In this document: piece by piece, positions 17,380 to 26,084 of the stretch
How positions within the stretch are numbered: the stretch's first letter is position 1
How the letters are laid out: each line of letters begins with the position of its first letter
NCBI RefSeq assembly: GCF_000364225.2
Contig: NZ_AQFT02000001.1
Coordinates: forward strand, 1,302,001-1,366,000
DNA: 64,000 nt
Direction: 5' to 3'
From: Eubacterium plexicaudatum ASF492
GTDB taxonomy: Bacteria; Bacillota; Clostridia; Lachnospirales; Lachnospiraceae
The notes under the pieces: model-generated
What the model was told of the DNA's origin: nothing
Database searches by the model: none
Seen by the model: the letters and a program-made list of their open reading frames with translations, nothing else
Position numbers and translations under genes: made by a program

Positions 17380-17417
17380 AAAACGGGACAAAGTCTTTGC
17401 GGGCCTGTCCCGTTTTT
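17380..17417. terminator. Bidirectional terminator
   Basis: AAAACGGGACA (17380-17390) pairs with TGTCCCGTTTT (17406-17416), followed by further T. It separates the small membrane protein from the convergent citrate synthase gene. Confidence 0.85.
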
Positions 17418-17424
17418 TCATATG

Positions 17425-18801
17425 CTATAGTTCTGCAACGCGTTCATCCATTTCGATATAGTCTCTGCGGCTGGACACGCTCATATAGGCAGGACGCATA
17501 ATCCTTCCGTTATAGGAAATTTCTTCCAGTCTGTGGGCGCTCCAGCCCGCAATTCTGGCAATTGCAAAGATTGGTGTATACAGTTCCAGCGGAAGGTCAA
17601 GCATCCGGTATACGAATCCGCTGTAAAAGTCCACGTTCGGACTGACGCCTTTGTAGATCTTTCGCTCATCTGCGATAACCTGCGGAGCAAGCCGTTCTAC
17701 CATGGAATACAGCGCAAATTCATCGGTATATCCTTTTTCAATCGACAGCCGTTCCACATAAGAGCGGAAAATTCTGGCACGTGGGTCGGAAAGGGAATAT
17801 ACGGCATGGCCCATACCGTAAATAAGTCCGGCATGGTCAAAAGCTTCTTTGTGCAGAATCGCTTTTAAGTATGTGCGTACTTCGTCTTCGTCAGACCAGT
17901 CATTCAGTTTGGATTTTAAATCTTCAAACATCTGTACGACCTTGATATTTGCACCACCGTGTCTTGGACCCTTTAAGGAACCGATGGATGCGGCGATGAC
18001 GGAATAAGTATCCGTACCGGAAGAGGAGACAAGATGTGTCGTAAATGTAGAGTTGTTACCTCCGCCGTGTTCCATATGAAGGATCAGGGCGATATCCAGT
18101 AATTTTGCCTCTAAAGGTGTATATTTGCTGTCCGGACGCAAAATGTGCAAAATTGTTTCTGCTGTGGACAGTTCCGGCAGTGGTTTATGAATAAACAGGC
18201 TTTCTCCATCATGATAGTGACGGTACGCCTGATAGCCATAAACGGAAAGCAACGGGAAGAGACTGATCATCTGCATGCACTGGCGCAGAACGTTTGGCAC
18301 GGAGATGTCATCCGCTTTGTTATCATAAGAATAGAGTGTGAGAACGCTTCGTGCGAGCGTATTCATCATATCATGGCTTGGTGCTTTCATAATGATATCA
18401 CGTACAAAACTTGTCGGCAGGGAGCGGTAATAAGAGAGCAGACCTGTAAACTCCGCTAATTCTGCTTTTGTCGGAAGCTTGCCAAAGATTAACAGAAATG
18501 CGCTTTCTTCAAACCCGAAGTGATTGTCCGGTCCGAGTCCGGCGATAATATCTCTGACATTATAACCGCGATAAAACAGTTCTCCGTCGGCAGGAATGAT
18601 TTGGTCTCCATCCCTTTTGGTTGCACACACTTCCGAGATCTCGGTCAGTCCGACCAGCACGCCTTTGCCGTTGATGTCACGCAGTCCGCGCTTTACATCG
18701 TATTTTCCGTACAAAGAAGGGTCGATGGTATAATGCCTGCTGCCAAGATCGGCAAGACGCCGTAGCTCAGGTGTGATTTTGGAAAATTCATTTTCTTTCA
18801 T
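17425..18801 (-). CDS. gltA: Citrate synthase
   Basis: Condenses acetyl-CoA and oxaloacetate to citrate. The 458-aa protein has the family active-site patterns: MEHGGGNNSTFTTH with the first catalytic His, GMGHAVYSLSDPRAR with the second His, and NVDFYSGFVYRML with the catalytic Asp. The lid region LKGPRHGGANIKV is also conserved. The start at 18801 (MKENEF) has GGAGG 7 nt upstream; the ATG at 18807 is too close to that site. The gene diverges from pckA, so both ends of oxaloacetate supply and use are controlled from one intergenic region. In anaerobes it mainly feeds glutamate synthesis. Confidence 0.93.
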   Translation of the reverse strand: MKENEFSKITPELRRLADLGSRHYTIDPSLYGKYDVKRGLRDINGKGVLVGLTEISEVCATKRDGDQIIPADGELFYRGYNVRDIIAGLGPDNHFGFEESAFLLIFGKLPTKAELAEFTGLLSYYRSLPTSFVRDIIMKAPSHDMMNTLARSVLTLYSYDNKADDISVPNVLRQCMQMISLFPLLSVYGYQAYRHYHDGESLFIHKPLPELSTAETILHILRPDSKYTPLEAKLLDIALILHMEHGGGNNSTFTTHLVSSSGTDTYSVIAASIGSLKGPRHGGANIKVVQMFEDLKSKLNDWSDEDEVRTYLKAILHKEAFDHAGLIYGMGHAVYSLSDPRARIFRSYVERLSIEKGYTDEFALYSMVERLAPQVIADERKIYKGVSPNVDFYSGFVYRMLDLPLELYTPIFAIARIAGWSAHRLEEISYNGRIMRPAYMSVSSRRDYIEMDERVAEL

Positions 18802-18967
18802 ATGCATACCTCCTGTCTGCCAATTATCTTAACACAGGATAAAACATGAAAACAAGAAAATTATTCGGATTTTATAAGTTTTTATAATTTTCATAAAAAA
18901 TTAAGGATTCAAACAGCCGTATATGGTACGGATGTAACATGCTTTTTTAAGATTTTTTTCAAAAAGA

Positions 18968-18995
18968 TTGACAAAAAAGTAACATGGTGTATAGT
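18968..18995 (+). promoter_or_regulatory. Predicted pckA promoter
   Basis: A consensus TTGACA (18968-18973) is followed after 16 nt by TATAGT (18990-18995), placing the transcript start near 19002. Confidence 0.75.
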
Positions 18996-19010
18996 TTATG
19001 GTAGTGAGTT

Positions 19011-19031
19011 TTCCCACTCTATCTGTGGGAA
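19011..19031 (+). promoter_or_regulatory. Hairpin in the pckA leader
   Basis: TTCCCAC (19011-19017) pairs with GTGGGAA (19025-19031) around a 7-nt loop, about 10 nt after the predicted start of transcription. It may stabilise the mRNA 5' end or bind a regulator. Confidence 0.45.
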
Positions 19032-19070
19032 TTTAATCCTATAAATTATATTTAAGGAGGAAAATAAATC

Positions 19071-20777
19071 ATGTCAACAAAAGCTTTTTATCCAAGAACT
19101 GAGATCGGCCCGAATAAGGTAGGCTTTCCAAAGGCTGCTTCTCCGGTTACCAACACACGTGCAATTATTGAAGCTCCGTTTTACGGCAACAATGTTGTAA
19201 AGGTGAATACATTAAGAGAAGCTTATGAGCTGGCAAAAAATTCACCGGGTACGGTTGTAACGGATATGCCGGTGTATAAAGCAGAAGAGATCGGACTGGA
19301 GCCTGAGGCAAAAGTACTGTTATTCAATGACGGTTCGATTACCGGACGTTATGCGGCTGCCAGAAGAATTACAGGCAAAGAGGGTACGGACTGTGCAAAG
19401 CTGGATAAGATTCTGATGGATGCGGTATACGATACACGCTGGAAAACAATGTACCATGCACAGGTATTTATCGGTCTGGATCCGGAATTTATGGTAAAAG
19501 CACATCTGCTTATTCCGGAAGGAGAAGAGAACATTCTTTATAACTGGATGCTGAACTTCCAGTATATGAACGATACGTATACAAAGATGTATAAGCAGTC
19601 CGTGCCGGTTGGCAATGGCAATGAGCCGGATGTTTATATTTTCTCGGATCCGCAGTGGACAGGTTCCGATCAGACGGATGTATGCGACGGCAAATGTCTG
19701 TGCTACTTCAATACGGAGACAAACTGTGCTGCCATTCTCGGTATGAGATACTTTGGTGAGCATAAAAAAGGTACGTTAACACTGGCATGGGCAATCGCAA
19801 ACAGAAACGGTTATGCATCCTGCCATGGCGGACAGAAAGAATATACAAGAGACGACGGATCCAAATATGTGGCAGCCGTATTTGGTCTGTCAGGTTCCGG
19901 AAAATCTACATTAACACATGCAAAACATGATGGAAAATATCCTTCTATTAAAGTACTGCATGATGATGCGTTTGTCATTAATACGGATACCTGTGCTTCC
20001 ATTGCACTGGAGCCTACTTATTTTGACAAGACGGCTGACTATCCGACCGCATGCGAAGACAACAAGTTCCTGTTAACCGCACAGAACTGTTCCGCAACAC
20101 TGGATGAGGATGGCAATGTTGTGCTTGTTACCGAAGATATTCGTAACGGCAACGGACGTGCGATCAAGTCCAAATTATGGTCACCGAACCGCGTGGATAA
20201 AATTGACAGTCCTGTCAATGCCATTTTCTGGATTATGAAAGACCAGACACTTCCGCCGGTTGTAAAATTAAAAGGCGCTTCTCTAGCATCTGTTATGGGT
20301 GCAACACTGGCAACAAAGAGATCCACTGCCGAAAGACTTGCTCCTGGCGTTGATCCGAATGCGCTTGTTATCGAACCATATGCAAATCCGTTCCGTACGT
20401 ATCCGCTCGTAAATGATTATGAGAAGTTTAAAAAGCTTGTTGCGGAAAAGAATGTAGACTGCTATATTATTAACACAGGCGATTTTATGGGCAAGAAAGT
20501 ACAGCCAAAAGATACGCTTGGCATTCTGGAAGCAATTGTGGAAAACAGAGCGGACTTCAAGCCTTGGGGACCGTTTACGGATATTGAAATCTTTGAGTGG
20601 GAAGGTTTTGTACCGGATCTGAATGACAAAGATTACGTAGATCAGATGAAGGCACGTATGTCCGATCGTCTGAACAATGTAAAAGAACTGGATACAAAGG
20701 AAGGCGGATTTAACAAACTTCCTGCAGATGCGGCAGAGGCAATTCAGAAAGTAGTAGATCAGGCAAATACTTTATAA
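19071..20777 (+). CDS. pckA: Phosphoenolpyruvate carboxykinase (ATP)
   Basis: Interconverts oxaloacetate and PEP using ATP/ADP; in gut Firmicutes it often runs toward oxaloacetate. The 568-aa protein has the kinase P-loop GLSGSGKSTLTH, the metal/substrate region HDDAFVIN, the conserved EPTYFDKT segment and the adenine-side ALVIEPYANPFRTYP. A consensus promoter and an excellent ribosome site (TTAAGGAGGAAAATAA) point to high expression, and the codon choice is strongly biased. It diverges from citrate synthase, which shares its oxaloacetate pool. The assignment is secure. Confidence 0.95.
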   Translation: MSTKAFYPRTEIGPNKVGFPKAASPVTNTRAIIEAPFYGNNVVKVNTLREAYELAKNSPGTVVTDMPVYKAEEIGLEPEAKVLLFNDGSITGRYAAARRITGKEGTDCAKLDKILMDAVYDTRWKTMYHAQVFIGLDPEFMVKAHLLIPEGEENILYNWMLNFQYMNDTYTKMYKQSVPVGNGNEPDVYIFSDPQWTGSDQTDVCDGKCLCYFNTETNCAAILGMRYFGEHKKGTLTLAWAIANRNGYASCHGGQKEYTRDDGSKYVAAVFGLSGSGKSTLTHAKHDGKYPSIKVLHDDAFVINTDTCASIALEPTYFDKTADYPTACEDNKFLLTAQNCSATLDEDGNVVLVTEDIRNGNGRAIKSKLWSPNRVDKIDSPVNAIFWIMKDQTLPPVVKLKGASLASVMGATLATKRSTAERLAPGVDPNALVIEPYANPFRTYPLVNDYEKFKKLVAEKNVDCYIINTGDFMGKKVQPKDTLGILEAIVENRADFKPWGPFTDIEIFEWEGFVPDLNDKDYVDQMKARMSDRLNNVKELDTKEGGFNKLPADAAEAIQKVVDQANTL

Positions 20778-20822
20778 TCATTCGTTTTCAGGACGAAACA
20801 TAAACGGGTTGTTATAAAAACG

Positions 20823-20848
20823 GGCCTCATATTTTTGAATATGAGGCC
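20823..20848 (+). terminator. Probable pckA terminator
   Basis: A perfect 11-bp stem (GGCCTCATATT with AATATGAGGCC, 4-nt loop) lies 45 nt after pckA. The following T-tract is weak, so termination strength is uncertain. Confidence 0.6.
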
Positions 20849-20948
20849 TATAAATTGAAGCTGCTACGGTTTAACCTGATGTATCGGCCTTTCGGTATGA
20901 AAGAGAATGCCGTTAAGACCGGTACATGAAGTTAAAATTATGTTTTAC

Positions 20949-21073
20949 ATACACTTCACGTAAAAGCATTGTTATTTTGAAAAATATACATGGAAAATAA
21001 AACTATAAAATTCTTTGAATTTACAAAATCCGCTGTTTTACAGGCAGTCGGACTCCGTTTACGTGAATGTGTA
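20949..21073. repeat. Inverted repeat between pckA and the 6S RNA
   Basis: TACACTTCACGTAAA (20949-20963) matches the reverse complement of 21058-21073 with one extra base. The 94 bp between the arms are AT-rich and contain no gene. It could be a small mobile-element relic or a structured transcript end. I see nothing else in 20850-21130. Confidence 0.5.
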
Positions 21074-21137
21074 AAGGTCAGGGAGTTTAAGTAAATAAAA
21101 ATACCATAAAATACATCATCTTGTATATAAATAATTG

Positions 21138-21166
21138 TTGCAATACTGCACATAGTAGAGTATAAT
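21138..21166 (+). promoter_or_regulatory. Predicted promoter of the 6S RNA
   Basis: TTGCAA (21138-21143) and a consensus TATAAT (21161-21166) are 17 nt apart. The predicted start near 21173 lies just before the closing stem of the RNA. Confidence 0.65.
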
Positions 21167-21172
21167 CAATTT

Positions 21173-21366
21173 TAATAAAAGTACTTTCCTGGGGTGTTCG
21201 ATAACCTGTTATTTTGAACCTACATTTTCTTTTACGGGAGTCCAAGATTTTGAAGTAGATGTCAGGCCATCATTACGCAGTGGAAGGCAGAAGCTTCATT
21301 GAGGTTACCCACCTAGCATTGCTAGGAGTCAAAATTGCAGGACCGGCATTTTGGGAGTACTTTTAC
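21173..21366 (+). ncRNA. ssrS: 6S RNA
   Basis: A structured RNA of about 190 nt that mimics an open promoter and holds housekeeping RNA polymerase in stationary phase. The 5' part has the 6S-like run CCTGGGGTGTTCGATAACC, then TTTTGAACCTACATT, characteristic of Firmicutes 6S RNAs. The ends form the expected closing stem: AAAAGTACT at 21177-21185 pairs with AGTACTTTT at 21356-21364. A consensus promoter ends a few nt upstream. The apparent reading frame from 21259 is a shadow. I identify it by sequence pattern and fold, not by a model search. Confidence 0.75.
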
Positions 21367-21390
21367 TTTATGGACCGCAGGTTCATGCAT

Positions 21391-21726
21391 TACAAAAGAA
21401 ACGGAATGGACGAAAGAGAATTCGATATTATGATACAAAAGAAATAAAACGGAATGCAGAAGATTGGGACAAGGTTAAGGTCTTTGACGAAAGATGAGGT
21501 TCATGTTACGAAGAACAATTACAAAAGCTTTGAGAAACAAAAGACAATCGTTTTGCAAATTACAAAAGATTCAATTGTATTCTACAAAAGAATGTTTAAA
21601 CAACAGATGATAAAAATACCGACGGTAGAAAATACAGATGACGGTTTCATTTTCTTTTACAAAAGATGATAAAACGAAACGTAGTTTCCGATACGAAAAA
21701 TTTTTACTTTTCATAAAATACAAAAG
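21391..21726 (+). repeat. Cluster of seven TACAAAAG octamers downstream of 6S RNA
   Basis: The octamer TACAAAAG occurs at 21391, 21434, 21520, 21561, 21583, 21658 and 21719, far more often than chance in 336 bp. Spacings are 43, 86, 41, 22, 75 and 61 nt, several close to whole turns of the helix. A frame from 21454 (71 codons) reads through four copies as YK, but its composition is biased and it has no good ribosome site, so I do not call a gene. The segment lies between 6S RNA and a terminator and may be transcribed. Confidence 0.6.
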
Positions 21727-21803
21727 CATTTAAATTTTTGGATACCATGAGCGGATAAAAATTTTAAAATACGATATTGTGCCTTACGGGCCAATCAGGA
21801 TAA

Positions 21804-21832
21804 AAAGAAGCTGCATATTCGCAGCTTCTTTT
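21804..21832 (+). terminator. Terminator before the SpoIID gene
   Basis: AAAGAAGCTGC (21804-21814) pairs with GCAGCTTCTTT (21821-21831) around a 6-nt loop and runs into TTTT. It could end transcripts coming from the 6S promoter. Confidence 0.75.
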
Positions 21833-21934
21833 ATCATATAAGCGGCCGGCAGGAATAAACGGCACGGCGGACGTATACATATGTATTATGGGAGAATAAA
21901 ATAGATGGAAAAAGAAGTTTTGGAGCAGTAATCT

Positions 21935-22930
21935 ATGGACATGGACAGAGCGGAAAAATTAAAAAAATACGGAACGCGTTACAGTCATTCCGTTAAAGTC
22001 GGAACGGGCCGCAGATCGGCGAATGTCGGTATGTTTGCAGCGTTTGCCGCAGCGGTCATCGTATGTGCGGCGGGACTGCTGTTTTTTGTGTTTCGTTATC
22101 ATAAAGAAGAATCTGCGTTTGTCTTTGTGACAAAAGCGGAGTTGGCGTCGTGCATGTCCTTTTTATCGGAAGATGCACTGCCCAAAGAATGGGAAGAGGA
22201 TGCGCAGTCCTATGTAACGCAGAGCCAGATCAAAGATCTGATTCAAAATATCGGACTTGCCGGCATTGTATCGGCAGCCGGGGGCAATGATCGCTTAAAG
22301 CGGGAAGAAGTTATGGATCGTTATGAGCAGATTTTGGACTATCTGGACTTGGAAGGCGCAGTCAGCAAAAAAACGGTTTTGGTGCTGTCGGTAGACGGAA
22401 AATCCTGCCGGACGCAGGACGGCATGCTGGAACTGGTATGTCCTTCGCAGGGATTGACGAATTTTCATACATATGGAATGTACATCATGGATGATAAGAT
22501 CGTAGGAATAAAAGCGGAGTCTGAAAAGACCGTGGCCTTGCGTGAGGTACAGGTGCGCGCAGCTTCGGGAAATAAAGTGCAGGCTGTCTATGACCGGCAG
22601 CAGTATGAAATTACCTGCAAAGATAAAGAAGGGTTCGGAAAGCTGCAGGAGGCGCAGGAGGCATCCTGTACACTGTGCATCAAAGGCGGTGCCGTTACGA
22701 AAATCAAACAGATGGAAAAAGCCGTATCCGATCAAAAAGAAGAAAATGCAGCGGAAAAAGTTACGGCGGAAAAAGAAAAACCGTCCGATACGGTGAAAGT
22801 ACTGCTGCTGAATCAGGGAGCGATTCACTATGATCGGATTTATCTGTCAGGTGACGGGAAATGGACCGTAAAAAAGAACGGAAAAAAACAACGCAAAAAA
22901 AGTCGGATGTCGTTTCGGTTAAAAAGTTAA
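21935..22930 (+). CDS. SpoIID/LytB-domain protein, N-terminal part (frameshifted)
   Basis: First part of a membrane-anchored SpoIID-like protein. Residues 29-53 form one transmembrane helix (FAAFAAAVIVCAAGLLFFVF), followed by an extracellular helical domain of about 200 residues without a recognised family. The SpoIID amyloid-like N-terminal unit starts at VKVLLLNQGAIHYDRIYLSG. The frame should continue into the 22861-24090 frame: adding one A to the A7 run at 22882-22888 joins them as NGKKTTQKKSDVVSVKK. SpoIID proteins cleave stemless peptidoglycan glycan strands during sporulation; homologues also act in lysis or division. Start ATG 21935 follows TTGGAG. Confidence 0.85.
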   Translation: MDMDRAEKLKKYGTRYSHSVKVGTGRRSANVGMFAAFAAAVIVCAAGLLFFVFRYHKEESAFVFVTKAELASCMSFLSEDALPKEWEEDAQSYVTQSQIKDLIQNIGLAGIVSAAGGNDRLKREEVMDRYEQILDYLDLEGAVSKKTVLVLSVDGKSCRTQDGMLELVCPSQGLTNFHTYGMYIMDDKIVGIKAESEKTVALREVQVRAASGNKVQAVYDRQQYEITCKDKEGFGKLQEAQEASCTLCIKGGAVTKIKQMEKAVSDQKEENAAEKVTAEKEKPSDTVKVLLLNQGAIHYDRIYLSGDGKWTVKKNGKKQRKKSRMSFRLKS

Positions 22931-24090
22931 AAATCAAAAACGGCGGCCATATCACAGCTGAACCTGCCGATTCCGGTGGTAAGCTGTATCTTACGGATAA
23001 AAAGGGCGGCCGCATTTCAAAAGGATATGACGGACGTCTGACCGTATATAAAGATGCGCAGGGATATTATGTTGTAAATCAGGTAAAGGTTGAAAACTAT
23101 TTATATTCGGTAGTAGCAAGTGAAATGCCGGCTTCTTTTGGCACCGAAGCGTTAAAGGCTCAGGCAGTCTGCGCAAGGAGCTATGTATACAGGCAGATGG
23201 CATCTGAAGATTATCGTGATTATCATGCACAGATTGACGACAGTACGAATTATCAGGTTTATAACAAATCCGAAGCTGTGGATGCGGATATTCAGGCAGT
23301 GAAAGCGACCGCAGGAGAAGTCATGTATCTGGATGATGAAATTGTAAATGCGTATTATTTTTCATCTTCGTTTGGACGGACTTCCAATATGGAAATCTGG
23401 GGACAGAAGGAAGCGGATTATCCATACTTAAAGATCAAGTCGTTAAATGCTTCCGACCGGTCCGACAGGAAAATGGATTTGTCAGATGAGAAGGATTTTA
23501 AGAATTACATAAAGGCGAAAGAACCGGATGTTTTTGACAGCGGCAGCCGTTATTACCGGTGGCAGGCAAAAGCAGAGTTAAGCGCGAGTGTTAAGGAGTT
23601 AAAGGAAAAGATAAAGCAGCGGCAGGAGATCAACCCGGACCACTTTGTATTTTATTCGACAGCAAAGAATAAAGTACGAAAAGTATCGTCTTTAAAAGGA
23701 TTTGGCGGTGTGGAAAAAATGTACTGTTCCAAAAGGGGCAAAAGCGGAGCGGTACTGGTATTGACCATTCGGTTTGAATTTGGTAAAGTTGAAGTTAAGT
23801 CGGAATATAATATACGATCTATTATCGGCTGTGCGATGGAACAGATTACGTATGCGGACGGTACGACGGATACGGCTTCCCGGTTTTTGCCGAGCGCTTA
23901 TTTTTCGATTGCGTTTCATGAAAAAAGCGGGCGGTATGTGCTGACCGGCGGCGGCAACGGGCATGGACTGGGCATGAGTCAGTATGGTGCGGCCGGCATG
24001 GCGCACGCAGGCTGGGATTATAAAAAAATACTGACATTTTTTTATGATGGCGTGCAGGTGGAAAATATTGCCGGAACCGGCAAGCGTTGA
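22861..24090 (+). CDS. SpoIID/LytB-domain protein, catalytic part (frameshifted)
   Basis: Continuation of the preceding frame; the real coding part begins near 22889 and the ATG at 22861 is not a start. It carries the SpoIID lytic transglycosylase core: NYLYSVVASEMPASFGTEAL with the catalytic Glu in ASEMP, KAQAVCARSYVYRQM, and the C-terminal GNGHGLGMSQYGAAGMAHAG. The full protein would be about 718 aa, longer than B. subtilis SpoIID because of the extra N-terminal domain. It is followed 24 nt later by the YihY gene. Confidence 0.9.
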   Translation: MDRKKERKKTTQKKSDVVSVKKLKIKNGGHITAEPADSGGKLYLTDKKGGRISKGYDGRLTVYKDAQGYYVVNQVKVENYLYSVVASEMPASFGTEALKAQAVCARSYVYRQMASEDYRDYHAQIDDSTNYQVYNKSEAVDADIQAVKATAGEVMYLDDEIVNAYYFSSSFGRTSNMEIWGQKEADYPYLKIKSLNASDRSDRKMDLSDEKDFKNYIKAKEPDVFDSGSRYYRWQAKAELSASVKELKEKIKQRQEINPDHFVFYSTAKNKVRKVSSLKGFGGVEKMYCSKRGKSGAVLVLTIRFEFGKVEVKSEYNIRSIIGCAMEQITYADGTTDTASRFLPSAYFSIAFHEKSGRYVLTGGGNGHGLGMSQYGAAGMAHAGWDYKKILTFFYDGVQVENIAGTGKR

Positions 24091-24114
24091 TCAAAGATGT
24101 GGGAAAGGAAAACT

Positions 24115-24982
24115 ATGAAACGAATGTTTTTAGACGGCCTGCGGCTGATGGATAAGTGCAAGGAAGATAATATCGGTGCCTGTGCGGCACAAACAGCTTT
24201 TTTATTATGATGTCGCTCGTACCGCTTATGATGTTTTTTATTACACTGATTCAATATACGCCGATTTCGGAAGCGATGCTGCTGCAGTGGGTGCACCAGT
24301 ATCTGCCGGATTATCTGGAGCCGGTCATTATTACGGTTCTGGATGAGGTGTTCTCGGAATCGGCCGGCATCTTATCTACAACAGCGGTAGTTGCAATCTG
24401 GTCGGCTTCGAAAGGACTGCATTACCTTTCGGACGGACTGGATGAAGTAAATGGTGTCAGTGAAAAAAGAAGCTGGCTGATTTTGCGGGTGAAAGCAATC
24501 ATTTATACATTTAGCTTTCTGGTTGCGATTGTGTTATTTTTAGTGCTTATTATTTTCGGACGTTCGCTGGAAGAGCTGCTGATTTATTATTTGCCGGTCA
24601 TTGGGGGAGTTGTATCCAAAATACTGGATTTTCGAATTCTGATCATTACGCCGATTATGATTTGATCGTTATGATGGCTTTTTATTCCCTGCCGGACCGC
24701 AGGGCGGTCGTCGGGCACAAGATAAATTTCCACAATCAGCTGCCGGGTGCCGTATTGTGTACGGTTGTGTGGTATTTGTTTTCCGTCGGCGTTTCGATTT
24801 ATGTAGGTTATTTTAACGGGTTTTCCATGTATGGCTCACTGACGACGATTGTGCTGACGATGTTCTGGATTTATTTTTGTATGTATATTTTGCTGTTTTG
24901 TGCGGAGGTGAATGCGTTTTATTATAAGGAGATTGAATTTCGCTGGGATAAAATGCATGACAGGAAGAAAAAGACGGCATAA
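24115..24982 (+). CDS. YihY/BrkB-family membrane protein, two frameshifts
   Basis: An integral membrane protein of about 289 aa of the YihY (formerly 'RNase BN') family, function unclear. Three frames must be joined. Frame 1 from ATG 24115 gives MKRMFLDGLRLMDKCKEDNI and ACAAQTAF; adding a T to the T6 run at 24198-24203 leads to IMMSLVPLMMFFITLIQYTP. Adding a T at 24661-24663 then leads to LIVMMAFYSLPDRRA. The rest has the family pattern HNQLPGAVLCTVVWYLFSVG and NGFSMYGSLTTIVLTMFWIY. About six transmembrane helices result. Both breaks are of the homopolymer type seen elsewhere, so the gene is probably intact in the organism. Confidence 0.82.
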
Positions 24983-25014
24983 AAAGGAACCGCAAAGGAC
25001 TGCGGTTCCTTTTT
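24981..25014. terminator. Bidirectional terminator after yihY
   Basis: AAAAAGGAACCGCA (24981-24994) pairs with TGCGGTTCCTTTTT (25001-25014). It separates yihY from the convergent LysR gene. Confidence 0.88.
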
Positions 25015-25025
25015 CACGTGCAACG

Positions 25026-25934
25026 TTATATGGATGTCCAGTAGTCTTTGGCAAGCCGGATAAAGGCTTTGGCAGGCTCCGACAGATAATGTCCGCTGCG
25101 GTAGGCAATAGCAAGTTCCCAGATCGGATTTTGCGGAAGGAGAAAGTATGCGATGCTGTCTTGTTCCAAAGCGTAAGTTTCCGGTATGAGCGTACATCCC
25201 ATAGATTGTTTTACCATCGTATATAAAGTGCGGTTGCTGGCGGTTTCAAACAGTATATCGGGAGCGAATCCGGCTTCTTCGAATAGAGGGTCGATAACGC
25301 CGCGCAGTGTGGAACCTTTAAACATCAAAATAAAGCGGTCTTTGGCAAACAGCGACAGGTCGATGCATGCATATGGTTTATAAGGGGCGTTGGCATGGAC
25401 CGCAAGCGGATGTGAACGCGGAATGCCAAGCAGAATCGGTTCTTTTTTTATATGCACGAATTGCATGCCAGGCAGTTTATCCTGCTCTGTCAGTGTTACA
25501 AAACCGATATCCAGATAATCCTGCATCAGCATGGATAACTGCTTTTTTACATGAATTTCTTCAGGTTCGATGATAATATGCGGAAATTGTGCATGAAATT
25601 TGTCATAAATATGAAGAAGCATGGTTGTGCCGCGTTCCGGAGTCAGTCCGATGCGCAGCGAACCGGTATTATTGTTGGCGATGTCATGAATGCGCGCGTA
25701 GGCTTCCCGTTTTTCTTCCAGCATCCTGCGTCCGTATGTAAGGTAGATTTGGCCGGCCTGTGTCGGGCGCAGCTCATATTTGCTGCGGTGAAACAGCGGC
25801 ACGCCGAGTTCTTTTTCCAGTTTTAACAACTGCTGGTTTAAGCCGGACTGGGAAATGTACAGCTGCGCGGCTGCCTTTGTAATGCTTCCTTCTTCCGCAA
25901 TCTTTACAATGTATGTAATCTGCCTAAGGTCCAT
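25026..25934 (-). CDS. LysR-family regulator of the glucarate cluster
   Basis: A 302-aa LysR regulator starting MDLRQITYIVKIAEEGSITK. The helix-turn-helix has AAAQLYISQSGLNQQLLKLE, and the effector domain begins GSLRIGLTPERGTTML. It is divergent from gudD with 150 bp between starts, the usual arrangement for a LysR activator of the operon opposite. I infer that it senses glucarate or a pathway intermediate. The family is certain; the target is inferred from position only. No clear palindromic operator stands out in the intergenic region. Confidence 0.9.
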   Translation of the reverse strand: MDLRQITYIVKIAEEGSITKAAAQLYISQSGLNQQLLKLEKELGVPLFHRSKYELRPTQAGQIYLTYGRRMLEEKREAYARIHDIANNNTGSLRIGLTPERGTTMLLHIYDKFHAQFPHIIIEPEEIHVKKQLSMLMQDYLDIGFVTLTEQDKLPGMQFVHIKKEPILLGIPRSHPLAVHANAPYKPYACIDLSLFAKDRFILMFKGSTLRGVIDPLFEEAGFAPDILFETASNRTLYTMVKQSMGCTLIPETYALEQDSIAYFLLPQNPIWELAIAYRSGHYLSEPAKAFIRLAKDYWTSI

Positions 25935-26084
25935 ATCAAATCCTCCGGTTATCTTATTGTGAATTTTAACTATAAGTTTTACTTAGTGAGCATACAAAAA
26001 ATAGTAATTTGACTAATTCCTCCTTTCTTTATACAATAAATATATCAAAATTGCAAGAAAAAATAAAACAGGGAGGATTTAAAA

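Noticed and set aside
21259..21669. Two successive frames of 62 and 71 codons in the 6S region
   Set aside because: The first lies mostly inside the 6S RNA; neither has a ribosome site or a recognisable family, and the second is made of octamer repeats.
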